64,000 bases of DNA, from the NCBI RefSeq assembly GCF_021531815.1, contig NZ_JADYUM010000005.1:1-64000 (forward strand). Direction: 5' to 3'. Below, one piece after another: positions 24,477-32,238 of this stretch. Position 1 is the stretch's first letter. Each line of letters starts with the position of its first letter. The notes beneath the pieces are model-generated. The model was not told the DNA's origin, ran no database searches, and saw only the letters and a program-made list of their open reading frames with translations. The position numbers and the translations under genes were made by a program. This stretch comes from Pseudoflavonifractor phocaeensis. Its GTDB lineage: Bacteria; Bacillota; Clostridia; Oscillospirales; Oscillospiraceae.

Positions 24477-25628
24477 ATGAGTCAGAGTCTGGAAGAGATT
24501 CGCGGACAGATCGATCAGATCGACCGCCAGATGGTGGACCTGTTCAAGGCCCGGATGGAGGCGGCCGCCCAGGTGGCGGAGTACAAGATGGAGAACGGGC
24601 TTCCGGTGCTGGACGCCGGACGGGAGCGGGCCCTGCTGGGCAAGATCGGGGACCAGGCCGGAGAGGAACTGGCCGATTACGCCCAGTCCATGTACCGGAC
24701 CATTTTAGCCGCCAGCCGTTCCTACCAAAACGGGAAGATGGGCCGGGGCTCCCAGGTCTACGACGGGATCAAGAAAGCCATGGACACCACCCCCAAGCTG
24801 TTTCCCCAGCGGCCCACCGTGGCCTGCCAGGGCATCGAAGGGGCTTACTCCCAGATCGCCTGCGACCGGCTGTTCAAGTCCCCCAACATCGTCTATGTCC
24901 AGACCTTTGACCATGTGTTCAAAGCCGTGGAGAGCGGCATGTGCCAGTATGGCCTGCTGCCCATTGAAAACAGTACCGCCGGCTCCGTCAAGGCGGTATA
25001 TGATCTGATGATCCGGCACAATTTTTATATTGTCCGCTCCGCCCGGCTGAAGATTAGCCACAACCTGCTGGCCAAGCACGGCACCCGGCTGGAGGATGTG
25101 CGGGAGGTCTTCTCCCATGAGCAGGCCATCAGCCAGTGTGCGGGCTACCTGGCGGGGCTGAAGGATGTGAAGGTCAACATCGTGGAGAACACCGCCGTGG
25201 CCTCCCGGCTGGTGTCCCAGTCCGAACGCAAGGATGTGGCAGCCCTGTCCTCCCGGTTCTGCGCCGAGCTGTACGGCCTCCAGACCCTCCAAGAGAACGT
25301 GCAGGACCAGGACAACAACTACACCCGGTTCATCTGCATCTCCAAGAAGCCGGAGATCTACCCCGGAGCCGACCGCACCTCCCTGATGATGACCCTGCCC
25401 CACAAGCCTGGCTCCCTCTATCACGTGCTGGCCAAGTTCTACGCCCTGAATATCAACCTCCAGAAGCTGGAGAGCCGTCCCCTGCCCGGTCGGGAATTTG
25501 AGTTTATGTTCTACTTTGACATCGAGGCCTCGGTATACGCCCCCGAGATGGAGCAGCTGTTCCGGGACCTGGAGGTGGACAGCGAGCGGATGCGGTATCT
25601 GGGGACCTACAATGAGGTGATCTGCTGA
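24477..25628 (+). CDS. pheA: Bifunctional chorismate mutase / prephenate dehydratase (P-protein)
   Basis: The 383-residue enzyme converts chorismate to prephenate and then phenylpyruvate. An AroQ-type chorismate mutase fills about 1-90 (LEEIRGQIDQIDRQMVDLF). Prephenate dehydratase follows at about 105-285, with CQGIEGAYSQIA, LPIENSTAGSV and the catalytic TRF in NNYTRFI. A C-terminal ACT domain with KLESRPLPGREFEFMFY (the ESRP Phe-binding motif) gives feedback by phenylalanine. Start 24477 has TAGGAGGAGA upstream. The frame is open back to 24384, but no family residues lie there. It is inside the aro operon, so the operon runs to phenylpyruvate. No tyrA is seen in the window. Confidence 0.95.
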   Translation: MSQSLEEIRGQIDQIDRQMVDLFKARMEAAAQVAEYKMENGLPVLDAGRERALLGKIGDQAGEELADYAQSMYRTILAASRSYQNGKMGRGSQVYDGIKKAMDTTPKLFPQRPTVACQGIEGAYSQIACDRLFKSPNIVYVQTFDHVFKAVESGMCQYGLLPIENSTAGSVKAVYDLMIRHNFYIVRSARLKISHNLLAKHGTRLEDVREVFSHEQAISQCAGYLAGLKDVKVNIVENTAVASRLVSQSERKDVAALSSRFCAELYGLQTLQENVQDQDNNYTRFICISKKPEIYPGADRTSLMMTLPHKPGSLYHVLAKFYALNINLQKLESRPLPGREFEFMFYFDIEASVYAPEMEQLFRDLEVDSERMRYLGTYNEVIC

Positions 25629-25629
25629 C

Positions 25630-26862
25630 ATGGCTGGAAAGAGATTCTACGGACTGATCGGCGAGAAGCTGGGCCACAGCTTTTCTCCCGCCATCCACGG
25701 GAAGCTGGCCGACTATGAGTACCGCCTGATCGAGCTGACGCCGGAGGAACTGGGGCCCTTTCTCCAGATGGGGCAGTTCCAGGGGCTGAACGTGACCATC
25801 CCCTATAAAAAAGCGGTGATCCCCTACTGCGCGGAGCTGACCCCCCAGGCCCGCCATATCGGCAGCGTGAATACCATCCTCCGCCGGCCGGACGGGACCC
25901 TGCTGGGACATAACACCGACTACTACGGCTTTGCCTACCTGCTGCGCTCCGCCGGGGCGGAAGTGGCCAAGAAAAAGGCCCTGGTGCTGGGCACCGGCGG
26001 CGCCTCCCTCACGGTCCACGCGGTGCTCCGGGACCTGGGGACCCGGGAGCGGGTGACCATTTCCCGGACCGGGCCGGATAACTACGGCAATCTGGAGCGC
26101 CACGCCGACGCCCAGATCATCGTCAACACCACCCCCGTGGGCATGTATCCCAACACCGGGAAGGCCCCGCTGGACCTGTCCCGGTTCCCCAAGCTGGAGG
26201 GTGCCTTCGACCTGATCTACAATCCCGCCAAGACCCAGTTCCTGCTGGATGCGGAAAAGCTGGGGGTGCGGAACGCCAACGGCCTCGGGATGCTGGTGGC
26301 CCAGGCCAAGGCGGCGGCTGAGATGTTCCTGGACCGCCCCATTCCCGACGAGCGGGTGGATGAGATCATCCGGGAAATGGAGCGGAACACCCGTAACCTG
26401 ATGTTGATCGGAATGCCGGGCTGCGGCAAGACCACGGTGGGACAGGCTTTGGCCCAACGTCTGGGCCGAAAGCTGGTGGACACCGACGTGCTGATCGAAG
26501 AAGAGGCGGGGCGCACCATCCCGGAGATCTTCGCCCAAGACGGGGAAGAGGCTTTCCGCCGCCTGGAGCATGAGATTCTGTGCCGGGTGAGCCGGGAGTC
26601 GGGATTGGTCATCGCCACCGGCGGCGGAGTTGTCACTCGTCCAGAGAACCTGGATCCCCTGCGTCAGAACTCCACGGTGATCTTCCTGCGCAGACCCCTG
26701 GACCAGCTGCCTGTGGATGGGCGGCCCGTCTCCCAGGCCAATAATTTGGAGACATTGTACCAGCGCCGGCTCCCCCTGTATCAGCAGGCGTCGGACTGGG
26801 CGGTAGACAATATTGTTTTGGATGATACCATTACGGAAATTATGAGGAGGTTTTCAAAATGA
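25630..26862 (+). CDS. aroE: Shikimate dehydrogenase-shikimate kinase fusion
   Basis: One 410-residue chain carries two pathway steps. Residues about 1-255 are shikimate dehydrogenase: GEKLGHSFSPAIH with the shikimate-binding Ser pair, NVTIPYKK with catalytic Lys, LGHNTDYYGF with the catalytic Asp, and the NADP loop GTGGAS. Residues about 256-410 are shikimate kinase (AroK): Walker A GMPGCGKTT, DTDVLIEEEAGRTIPEIF, ATGGGVV and DGRPVS near the lid. A fused AroE-AroK is uncommon. The two steps are not adjacent in the linear pathway in the sense that AroE yields shikimate, which AroK uses at once, so channelling is possible. It begins 1 nt after pheA ends and overlaps aroQ by 4 nt. Confidence 0.94.
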   Translation: MAGKRFYGLIGEKLGHSFSPAIHGKLADYEYRLIELTPEELGPFLQMGQFQGLNVTIPYKKAVIPYCAELTPQARHIGSVNTILRRPDGTLLGHNTDYYGFAYLLRSAGAEVAKKKALVLGTGGASLTVHAVLRDLGTRERVTISRTGPDNYGNLERHADAQIIVNTTPVGMYPNTGKAPLDLSRFPKLEGAFDLIYNPAKTQFLLDAEKLGVRNANGLGMLVAQAKAAAEMFLDRPIPDERVDEIIREMERNTRNLMLIGMPGCGKTTVGQALAQRLGRKLVDTDVLIEEEAGRTIPEIFAQDGEEAFRRLEHEILCRVSRESGLVIATGGGVVTRPENLDPLRQNSTVIFLRRPLDQLPVDGRPVSQANNLETLYQRRLPLYQQASDWAVDNIVLDDTITEIMRRFSK

Positions 26863-27386
26863 AACTGCTGGTGATGAATGGACCGAATTTAAATATGCTG
26901 GGCATCCGGGAACCGGATATTTACGGCAAGCAGGATTATCAGGCGCTGATGGAGCTGGTGCAGGAGACCTGTGACAATCTGGGTGTGGAGCTGGAGACCT
27001 ATCAGTCCAACCACGAGGGCGACCTGGTGGACCGTATTCAGATGGCCTATGGCGACGTGGACGGCATCGTCATCAACCCCGGCGCCTACACCCACACCAG
27101 CGTGGCGCTGCTGGACGCCGTCAAGGGCGTGGGTATCCCCACGGTGGAGGTCCACATCTCCGACGTCAAGAGCCGTGAACCCTTCCGTCAGGTTTCCTAC
27201 GTTGGTCAGGCCGCTGAGAAGCGGATCATGGGCATGGGCCTTCAGGGCTATGTGGAAGGCATCCACTACCTCTACGGCAAGTACGCCCGTGTCCGGAACA
27301 AGGAGGAGAAGGCCGAGCAGCGCCGCCGAGCCGAAAAGTCCCTGCTGATCAACGGAAAGCGGATCAGCGAGCTGAAAGCCCAATAA
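26859..27386 (+). CDS. aroQ: 3-dehydroquinate dehydratase, type II
   Basis: AroQ dehydrates 3-dehydroquinate to 3-dehydroshikimate. The 175-residue protein has the type II motifs MNGPNLNMLGIREPDIYG with the catalytic Arg and Tyr, SNHEGDLVD, NPGAYTHTS, and VEVHISD with the catalytic His. A basic, charged C-terminal tail of about 30 residues (KEEKAEQRRRAEKS) exceeds the usual 145-150 residue length. It starts inside the ATGA overlap with the aroE/aroK fusion and is the last gene of the operon. Confidence 0.95.
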   Translation: MKLLVMNGPNLNMLGIREPDIYGKQDYQALMELVQETCDNLGVELETYQSNHEGDLVDRIQMAYGDVDGIVINPGAYTHTSVALLDAVKGVGIPTVEVHISDVKSREPFRQVSYVGQAAEKRIMGMGLQGYVEGIHYLYGKYARVRNKEEKAEQRRRAEKSLLINGKRISELKAQ

Positions 27387-27393
27387 AAGAGGC

Positions 27394-27422
27394 TTTTCAT
27401 CCCGGAAAAAATGTGCTAAAAT
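27394..27422 (+). promoter_or_regulatory. Promoter between aroQ and the MATE gene
   Basis: TTTTCA (27394-27399), a 17-nt spacer and TAAAAT (27417-27422) with an extended -10 TG at 27414-27415. It lies before, not after, the hairpin at 27471, so that hairpin can act on this transcript. Confidence 0.6.
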
Positions 27423-27470
27423 TAAAAAACCGTGTTACGATTGAACGGGCCGGATGACGGCCCTGCAAAA

Positions 27471-27498
27471 CCGCTGGCGGCGCCTCGCCAGCGGTTTT
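27471..27498 (+). terminator. Terminator/attenuator between aroQ and the MATE gene
   Basis: CCGCTGGCG pairs perfectly with CGCCAGCGG, then TTTT. It ends the aro operon and also stands in the 5' leader of the MATE gene, 9 nt before its ribosome site. GGGCCG/CGGCCC (27447-27463) forms another hairpin in the same leader. Confidence 0.8.
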
Positions 27499-27520
27499 CT
27501 GCGCAGAGGAGGCGGGTCCG

Positions 27521-28900
27521 ACGGCTGAGAAAAAGAATGATTTTTCCAAAGGGAGTATCTCTCGTAATATTCTGTCTCTGGCGGTGCCCATGACGGCGGC
27601 CCAGCTGGTCAATGTGCTGTACAGCGTGGTGGACCGGGTCTACCTGGGCCGGCTGCCCGACAGCAGCCACCTGGCCCTCACCGGACTGGGGGTCGCCATG
27701 CCCATCGTGTCCATCATCATGGGACTGGCCAACCTGTGCGGCACCGGGGGCGCCCCCTTGTGCTCCATCTGCCGGGGACAGGGGGACGAGGACGAGGCAG
27801 AGCGTGTCATGGGAAATTCCTTTACCCTCCTGATGGTCCTTGGCCTGGCGGCAACCGCCTTTTTCATGGTGTTGAAGCGGCCCATCCTCTATCTGTTCGG
27901 CGCCAGCGACGCCACCTTTCCCTATGCCGACGATTATATGACCATCTACCTCTGTGGGACCCTGTTTGTGATGGTCAGCCTGGGGATGAATCCCTTCATC
28001 AGCTCCCAGGGGTTTGGACGCATCGGAATGTGGACGGTGGTCATTGGGGCGGTCATCAACATTGTTCTGGACCCCATTTTCATCTTTGCGCTGGGTATGG
28101 GCGTGAAGGGCGCGGCGCTGGCCACGGTCATCTCCCAGGGATTGTCCGCAGTCTGGGTGCTCCGGTTCCTGACGGGGCGGCAGGCCATTTTGAAGCTGCG
28201 GCGGAGCTGCCTGCGGCTGGACGCCCGCCGGACCAAGCGGATCGTGGGCTTGGGCCTGTCCGGTTTCTGCATGAACATGACCAACAGCCTGGTCCAGGTG
28301 GTGTGCAACGCCACCCTCCAGGCCTACGGCGGCGACCTGTATGTGGGTATCATGACCATTATCAACTCCCTGCGGGAGGTGTTCTTCATGCCCGTCCACG
28401 GTCTGGCCAACGGCTCCCAGCCGGTGACCGGGTACAACTACGGGGCAGGGAAGTACAGCCGGGTCCGGGAGTCCATCCGGTTCAGCTGCGGCCTGACGGT
28501 GGCCTACGCCCTTCTGTTCTGGGCGGTGGCCATGGCCTTCCCCGGACTGCTGATCCGGATCTTCAGCGACGAGGCGGAGGTCATTGCGGCGGGGATCCCG
28601 GCGCTGCGCATCTACTTCGGCCTGTTTATCCCCATGTCCCTCCAGTCGGCGGGGCAGGCGGTCTTTGTGGGCCTGGGCCGTTCCAAACAGGCGGTGTTTT
28701 TCTCCCTGCTGCGCAAAGCCATCATCAACGCCCCGCTCACAGTGATCCTTCCCATTTGGCTGGGGACCACGGGAGTCTTCGTGGCGGAGTCCGTGTCCCA
28801 GTTAGTGGGGGGGATGGCCTGTTTCCTCACCATGTATTTCACCGTCTACCGCCCATTGGGTGGGATGAAAGATGGAACGCCCCTCTCCGGGCGGGTGTGA
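27521..28900 (+). CDS. MATE-family multidrug/toxin exporter (probable ACG start)
   Basis: This exporter of about 459 residues has twelve membrane segments in two similar halves, as in MATE antiporters that expel cationic compounds using Na+ or H+. Coding signal and family homology begin at TAEKKNDFSKGSISRNILSL, where no ATG, GTG or TTG exists. The codon at 27521 is ACG, placed 8 nt after a perfect AGGAGG (27507-27512), and the frame is closed by TGA at 27455-27457. A GTG at 27584 would cut into membrane helix 1 and has no ribosome site. ACG is therefore the best start, or a base error turned ATG into ACG. Substrate is unknown. Confidence 0.88.
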   Translation, partial: TAEKKNDFSKGSISRNILSLAVPMTAAQLVNVLYSVVDRVYLGRLPDSSHLALTGLGVAMPIVSIIMGLANLCGTGGAPLCSICRGQGDEDEAERVMGNSFTLLMVLGLAATAFFMVLKRPILYLFGASDATFPYADDYMTIYLCGTLFVMVSLGMNPFISSQGFGRIGMWTVVIGAVINIVLDPIFIFALGMGVKGAALATVISQGLSAVWVLRFLTGRQAILKLRRSCLRLDARRTKRIVGLGLSGFCMNMTNSLVQVVCNATLQAYGGDLYVGIMTIINSLREVFFMPVHGLANGSQPVTGYNYGAGKYSRVRESIRFSCGLTVAYALLFWAVAMAFPGLLIRIFSDEAEVIAAGIPALRIYFGLFIPMSLQSAGQAVFVGLGRSKQAVFFSLLRKAIINAPLTVILPIWLGTTGVFVAESVSQLVGGMACFLTMYFTVYRPLGGMKDGTPLSGRV

Positions 28901-28913
28901 TCCCATAAAAATT

Positions 28914-28945
28914 GCGGACGCCGGCAGGTGCAGGCGTCCGCTTTT
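28914..28945 (+). terminator. Intrinsic terminator of the MATE gene
   Basis: GCGGACGCC pairs with GGCGTCCGC, followed by TTTT. Confidence 0.9.
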
Positions 28946-29171
28946 GCGTGTCAGGGAGAGGGAAAATGAAAAAGAGGTGCACTGGCCCCGGAGGACCTCT
29001 ATATGGAACAGAGGAGGGGGTCTGTGCCGGAGAACCGGTCACAGCCGCCGTCCCCCGGAATTTGGAGGACGTTCCGTCCCTTCTGTCTGAACTTATTCTA
29101 TGCGGGCCCTGCGTTCTTTTCCACCATGCTCCGGTCAAATTCAGGTTAAATGCAGATGATAGCCCAGCCTC
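28946..29171. other. Intergenic stretch without a supported gene
   Basis: Short frames occur here, but none has both a ribosome site and protein-like composition. Nothing further is recognised. Confidence 0.6.
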
Positions 29172-29200
29172 TTGTCAAAACCGCCGCTTTGTGCGACAAT
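29172..29200 (+). promoter_or_regulatory. mutS2 promoter
   Basis: TTGTCA (29172-29177), a 17-nt spacer and GACAAT (29195-29200), 43 nt before the mutS2 ATG. Confidence 0.75.
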
Positions 29201-29242
29201 AGGGACATAATAAGACCAAGCATCTCAATAGGAGTTTTTAAT

Positions 29243-31612
29243 ATGAGTGAACTGTTTGAAAAATCCATTCAGGTCCTGGAGCTGCCCCGGGTGCTGGAGC
29301 GGCTGGCCGGCTGCGCCGTCACCGACGAGGGACGGGAGCGCTGCCTGGCTCTGCGGCCGCTGACCGACCTGGACGATGTGGAGCGGGCCCAGAAGGAGAC
29401 CTCCGCCGCCGTGAACATGCTGATCCTCCGGGGGACGCCCGGCTTTTCTGGCATCCGTCCGGTGGTGGCCAGCCTCCAGCGGGCGGACATGGGGGGCAGC
29501 CTGAACACCCGGGAGCTGCTGGACATCGCCGCCGTCCTCCGGGCGGCCCGCACCGCCGGAGACTACGGGGCGGGGGAGGAGAAAAACGCCATCTCCCACC
29601 TGTTTCGCGCCCTGACGCCCAATAAATTCCTGGAGGAGACCATCACCAGCTCCATCCTCGGAGAGGATGAAATCGCCGACTCCGCCAGCGGGGAGCTGGC
29701 CTCCATCCGCCGCCACATGCGGGCCACCGAGGCCAAGGTGCGGGACATTCTGCAAAAGATCATCTCCTCCAACCAGTCCAAATACCTGCAGGAGTCCATC
29801 ATTACCATCCGCTCGGACCGGTATGTGGTGCCGGTGAAGTCGGAGCATAAGAACGACATTCCCGGCCTGGTCCACGACGTGTCCTCCTCCGGCTCCACCT
29901 TCTTCATCGAGCCCATGGGGGTGGTGAAGGCCAACAACGAGCTGCGGGAGCTACTGGCCAAGGAGAAAAAGGAGATCGAGCGCATCCTGGCCCAGATGTC
30001 CGCTGACTGCGCCGCCCACAAGGAGGACATTCTGGAGGACTACCGCCTGCTGGTCTGGCTGGATGAGATCTTCGCCCGGGCCAAGCTGTCCTTGAAGCTG
30101 GAGTGTACCGAGCCCAGGCTCTCTGACAAGTATTTACACCTGCGGGGGGCGCGGCACCCCCTGCTGGACCAGAAGAAGGCGGTGGCCAACGACCTGGAGC
30201 TGGGGGAGCGGTTTGACACTCTGGTCATCACCGGCCCCAACACCGGCGGCAAGACGGTGACCCTGAAAACCATGGGCCTCATCACGCTGATGGCCCAGTG
30301 CGGCCTGCACATCCCGGCCAAGGATGACTCCACCGTCCGGGTCTTTGAGCGGGTATTGGCCGACATCGGCGACGAGCAGTCCATCGCCCAGTCCCTGTCC
30401 ACCTTCTCCTCCCACATGACCAACATTGTGGGCATCCTGGAGGAGGCGGACCGGGATACCCTTATCCTCTTCGATGAGCTAGGGGCGGGCACCGATCCGG
30501 TGGAGGGCGCCGCCCTGGCCGCCGCCATCATCGAGTCGGCCCGGGGCCTGGGGGCCCAGGTGGCCGCCACCACCCATTACGCCGAGCTCAAGGTATACGC
30601 CATGACCACCCCAGGGGTGGAGAACGCCTCCTGCGAGTTCAATGTGGACACCCTGGCCCCCACCTACCGGCTGGTGCTGGGCATCCCGGGCAAGTCCAAC
30701 GCCTTTGCCATTTCCCGCCGCCTGGGTCTGCCCGAATATATCATTGACAAGGCCGCCGCCCGGCTGGACGCGGAGAACGTCCGCTTTGAGGATGTGCTCA
30801 CCCGCCTGGACCAGCAGCGCCAGGAGATGGAGCGGGAGCGGGCCGAGGCCAAGCGGCTCAAACTGGAGATGGAGCAGTCGGCCTCCAAGGCCCGGGAGTA
30901 CCGGAAGAAGCTGGAGGAGGAGCGGTCCAAGGTGGTGGAGAAGGCCCAGGCCGAGGCCAGGGCCATCATTCAGGAGGCCCGGGCGGCCAGCGACCTGGCT
31001 TTGGCCGAGCTGAAGGACATGAAAAAACGCCAGGACAAGCTGGACTGGCAGCGGGTCAACGACAGCCGCGCGGAGGCCCGGCGGCTGCTCAACGAGGCGG
31101 AGCGGAACATTGGTGGTTCCGCCCAGGAGGTGGAGGCGCCGCCCCCCACCCGGCCCGCGGTGGCCGGAGACACGGTGGAGCTGGTGTCCATGGGCACCAA
31201 GGCCACGGTTTTGTCGGTAAACAAGGACGGGGTGCTCCAGCTCCAGGCCGGCATTTTGAAGATCACCGCCAAGCAGGAGGAGGTCCGGGTGGTGGAGGGG
31301 GCCGGCAAGGCTCAGAAGGAAGCCAAACGCATCATCACCCAGGCCCAGCACACCCTGCGCACCGCCGCCGTGCCCAGCCAAATCGACCTGCGGGGCATGG
31401 AGACCTTGGAGGCCATCGCGGTGCTGGAGCGGTTCCTGGATACCGCCATGATGGGCAAGCTGGAGACAGTGACCATCATCCACGGCAAGGGCACCGGGGC
31501 CGTCCGCAAGGCGGTCCGGGACTATTGCAAGCGCAGCCGGTATGTCAAGTCTTTCCGGCCCGGCCGCTACGGCGAAGGCGAGGACGGCGTCACCGTGGCG
31601 GAGCTGCGGTAA
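29243..31612 (+). CDS. mutS2: Endonuclease MutS2 / ribosome-rescue ATPase
   Basis: The 789-residue protein has the MutS core without the mismatch-recognition domain. Coiled lever regions are followed by an ABC-type ATPase with Walker A TGPNTGGKTVT near 331-341 and Walker B LILFDELGAGTDPVEG near 405. A long charged coiled coil lies at about 515-620, and a C-terminal Smr nuclease domain begins near 713 (IDLRGMETLEAI, then IIHGKGTGAVR). In Bacillus, MutS2 limits recombination and splits collided ribosomes. Start 29243 has AGGAG 9-14 nt upstream, and the in-frame ATG at 29150 would precede the promoter. No clear terminator follows. Confidence 0.95.
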   Translation: MSELFEKSIQVLELPRVLERLAGCAVTDEGRERCLALRPLTDLDDVERAQKETSAAVNMLILRGTPGFSGIRPVVASLQRADMGGSLNTRELLDIAAVLRAARTAGDYGAGEEKNAISHLFRALTPNKFLEETITSSILGEDEIADSASGELASIRRHMRATEAKVRDILQKIISSNQSKYLQESIITIRSDRYVVPVKSEHKNDIPGLVHDVSSSGSTFFIEPMGVVKANNELRELLAKEKKEIERILAQMSADCAAHKEDILEDYRLLVWLDEIFARAKLSLKLECTEPRLSDKYLHLRGARHPLLDQKKAVANDLELGERFDTLVITGPNTGGKTVTLKTMGLITLMAQCGLHIPAKDDSTVRVFERVLADIGDEQSIAQSLSTFSSHMTNIVGILEEADRDTLILFDELGAGTDPVEGAALAAAIIESARGLGAQVAATTHYAELKVYAMTTPGVENASCEFNVDTLAPTYRLVLGIPGKSNAFAISRRLGLPEYIIDKAAARLDAENVRFEDVLTRLDQQRQEMERERAEAKRLKLEMEQSASKAREYRKKLEEERSKVVEKAQAEARAIIQEARAASDLALAELKDMKKRQDKLDWQRVNDSRAEARRLLNEAERNIGGSAQEVEAPPPTRPAVAGDTVELVSMGTKATVLSVNKDGVLQLQAGILKITAKQEEVRVVEGAGKAQKEAKRIITQAQHTLRTAAVPSQIDLRGMETLEAIAVLERFLDTAMMGKLETVTIIHGKGTGAVRKAVRDYCKRSRYVKSFRPGRYGEGEDGVTVAELR

Positions 31613-31830
31613 GTGTCGCAATCACGCGTAGGCGCAGCCCATAGCCTCCGGAGGGAAACGGAACGAGAAAATTTGCGCAGACGCCTAAAATAAAACAAGA
31701 AAAGTTTTAAAGCCCTTTCGGCGGGGAAAAAATGCCCAAATTTTATCACTTCACAAAAAAATGCTGAAAATCCCGTCCAGCTCCCGTAATTTTTCGGTGA
31801 AAACCAGAGTAATATTTGTGAAAAATGTCA

Positions 31831-31860
31831 TTGACGTAGACGGGATAAATCTGGTATGCT
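31831..31860 (+). promoter_or_regulatory. HPr promoter
   Basis: TTGACG (31831-31836), an 18-nt spacer and TATGCT (31855-31860) with an extended -10 TG. Confidence 0.8.
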
Positions 31861-31897
31861 AGTGTCACACCAAAACGACGAGGCGGAGGTACAGCTT

Positions 31898-32161
31898 ATG
31901 TATAGTCAGGAAGCAGTCGTGAACAACCAGGTCGGTCTGCACGCCAGACCCGCTACTTTCTTCATTCAGAAGGCCAACGAGTTCAAGAGCTCCATCTGGG
32001 TGGAAAAGGAGGAGCGCAAGGTGAATGCCAAGAGCCTGCTTGGCGTTCTGTCCCTGGGGATTGTAAAGGGCACCCCCATCAAGCTCATTGCGGATGGTCC
32101 TGATGAGAAGGAAGCGGTCGAGGCCCTGTACAAGATGATTTCTTCTGATTTTTCCGAGTAA
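31898..32161 (+). CDS. ptsH: Phosphocarrier protein HPr (with His15 and Ser46)
   Basis: HPr carries phosphate from enzyme I to sugar-specific PTS components. This 87-residue protein has the active-site motif GLHARPA with His15 and the regulatory site NAKSLLGVLSLG with Ser46. Ser46 is the residue phosphorylated by HPr kinase to signal catabolite repression in Firmicutes. It is a single-gene unit with its own promoter and terminator. The ATG at 31898 follows GGCGGAGGTACAGCTT. It contrasts with the second HPr at 54542-54799, which has Arg at 46, so this one is the likely global regulator. Confidence 0.93.
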   Translation: MYSQEAVVNNQVGLHARPATFFIQKANEFKSSIWVEKEERKVNAKSLLGVLSLGIVKGTPIKLIADGPDEKEAVEALYKMISSDFSE

Positions 32162-32174
32162 GCCGATTACCAGC

Positions 32175-32203
32175 AAAAGGCGCCGCAACGCGGCGCCTTT
32201 TTT
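32175..32203 (+). terminator. Intrinsic terminator of ptsH
   Basis: AAAAGGCGCCGC folds with GCGGCGCC, followed by TTTTTT. Confidence 0.92.
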
Positions 32204-32238
32204 GACGTTGCGCAAAAAATGGGGAGAGGAGGGAGCAC

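Noticed and set aside
27429-27498. Guanidine-II (mini-ykkC) riboswitch before the MATE gene
   Set aside because: The hairpin loop reads GATGA rather than the ACGR tetraloop, and only one such stem is present. A plain attenuator is all that can be supported.
28912-29202. 96-codon frame before mutS2
   Set aside because: Begins in the MATE terminator and crosses the mutS2 promoter; composition not protein-like.
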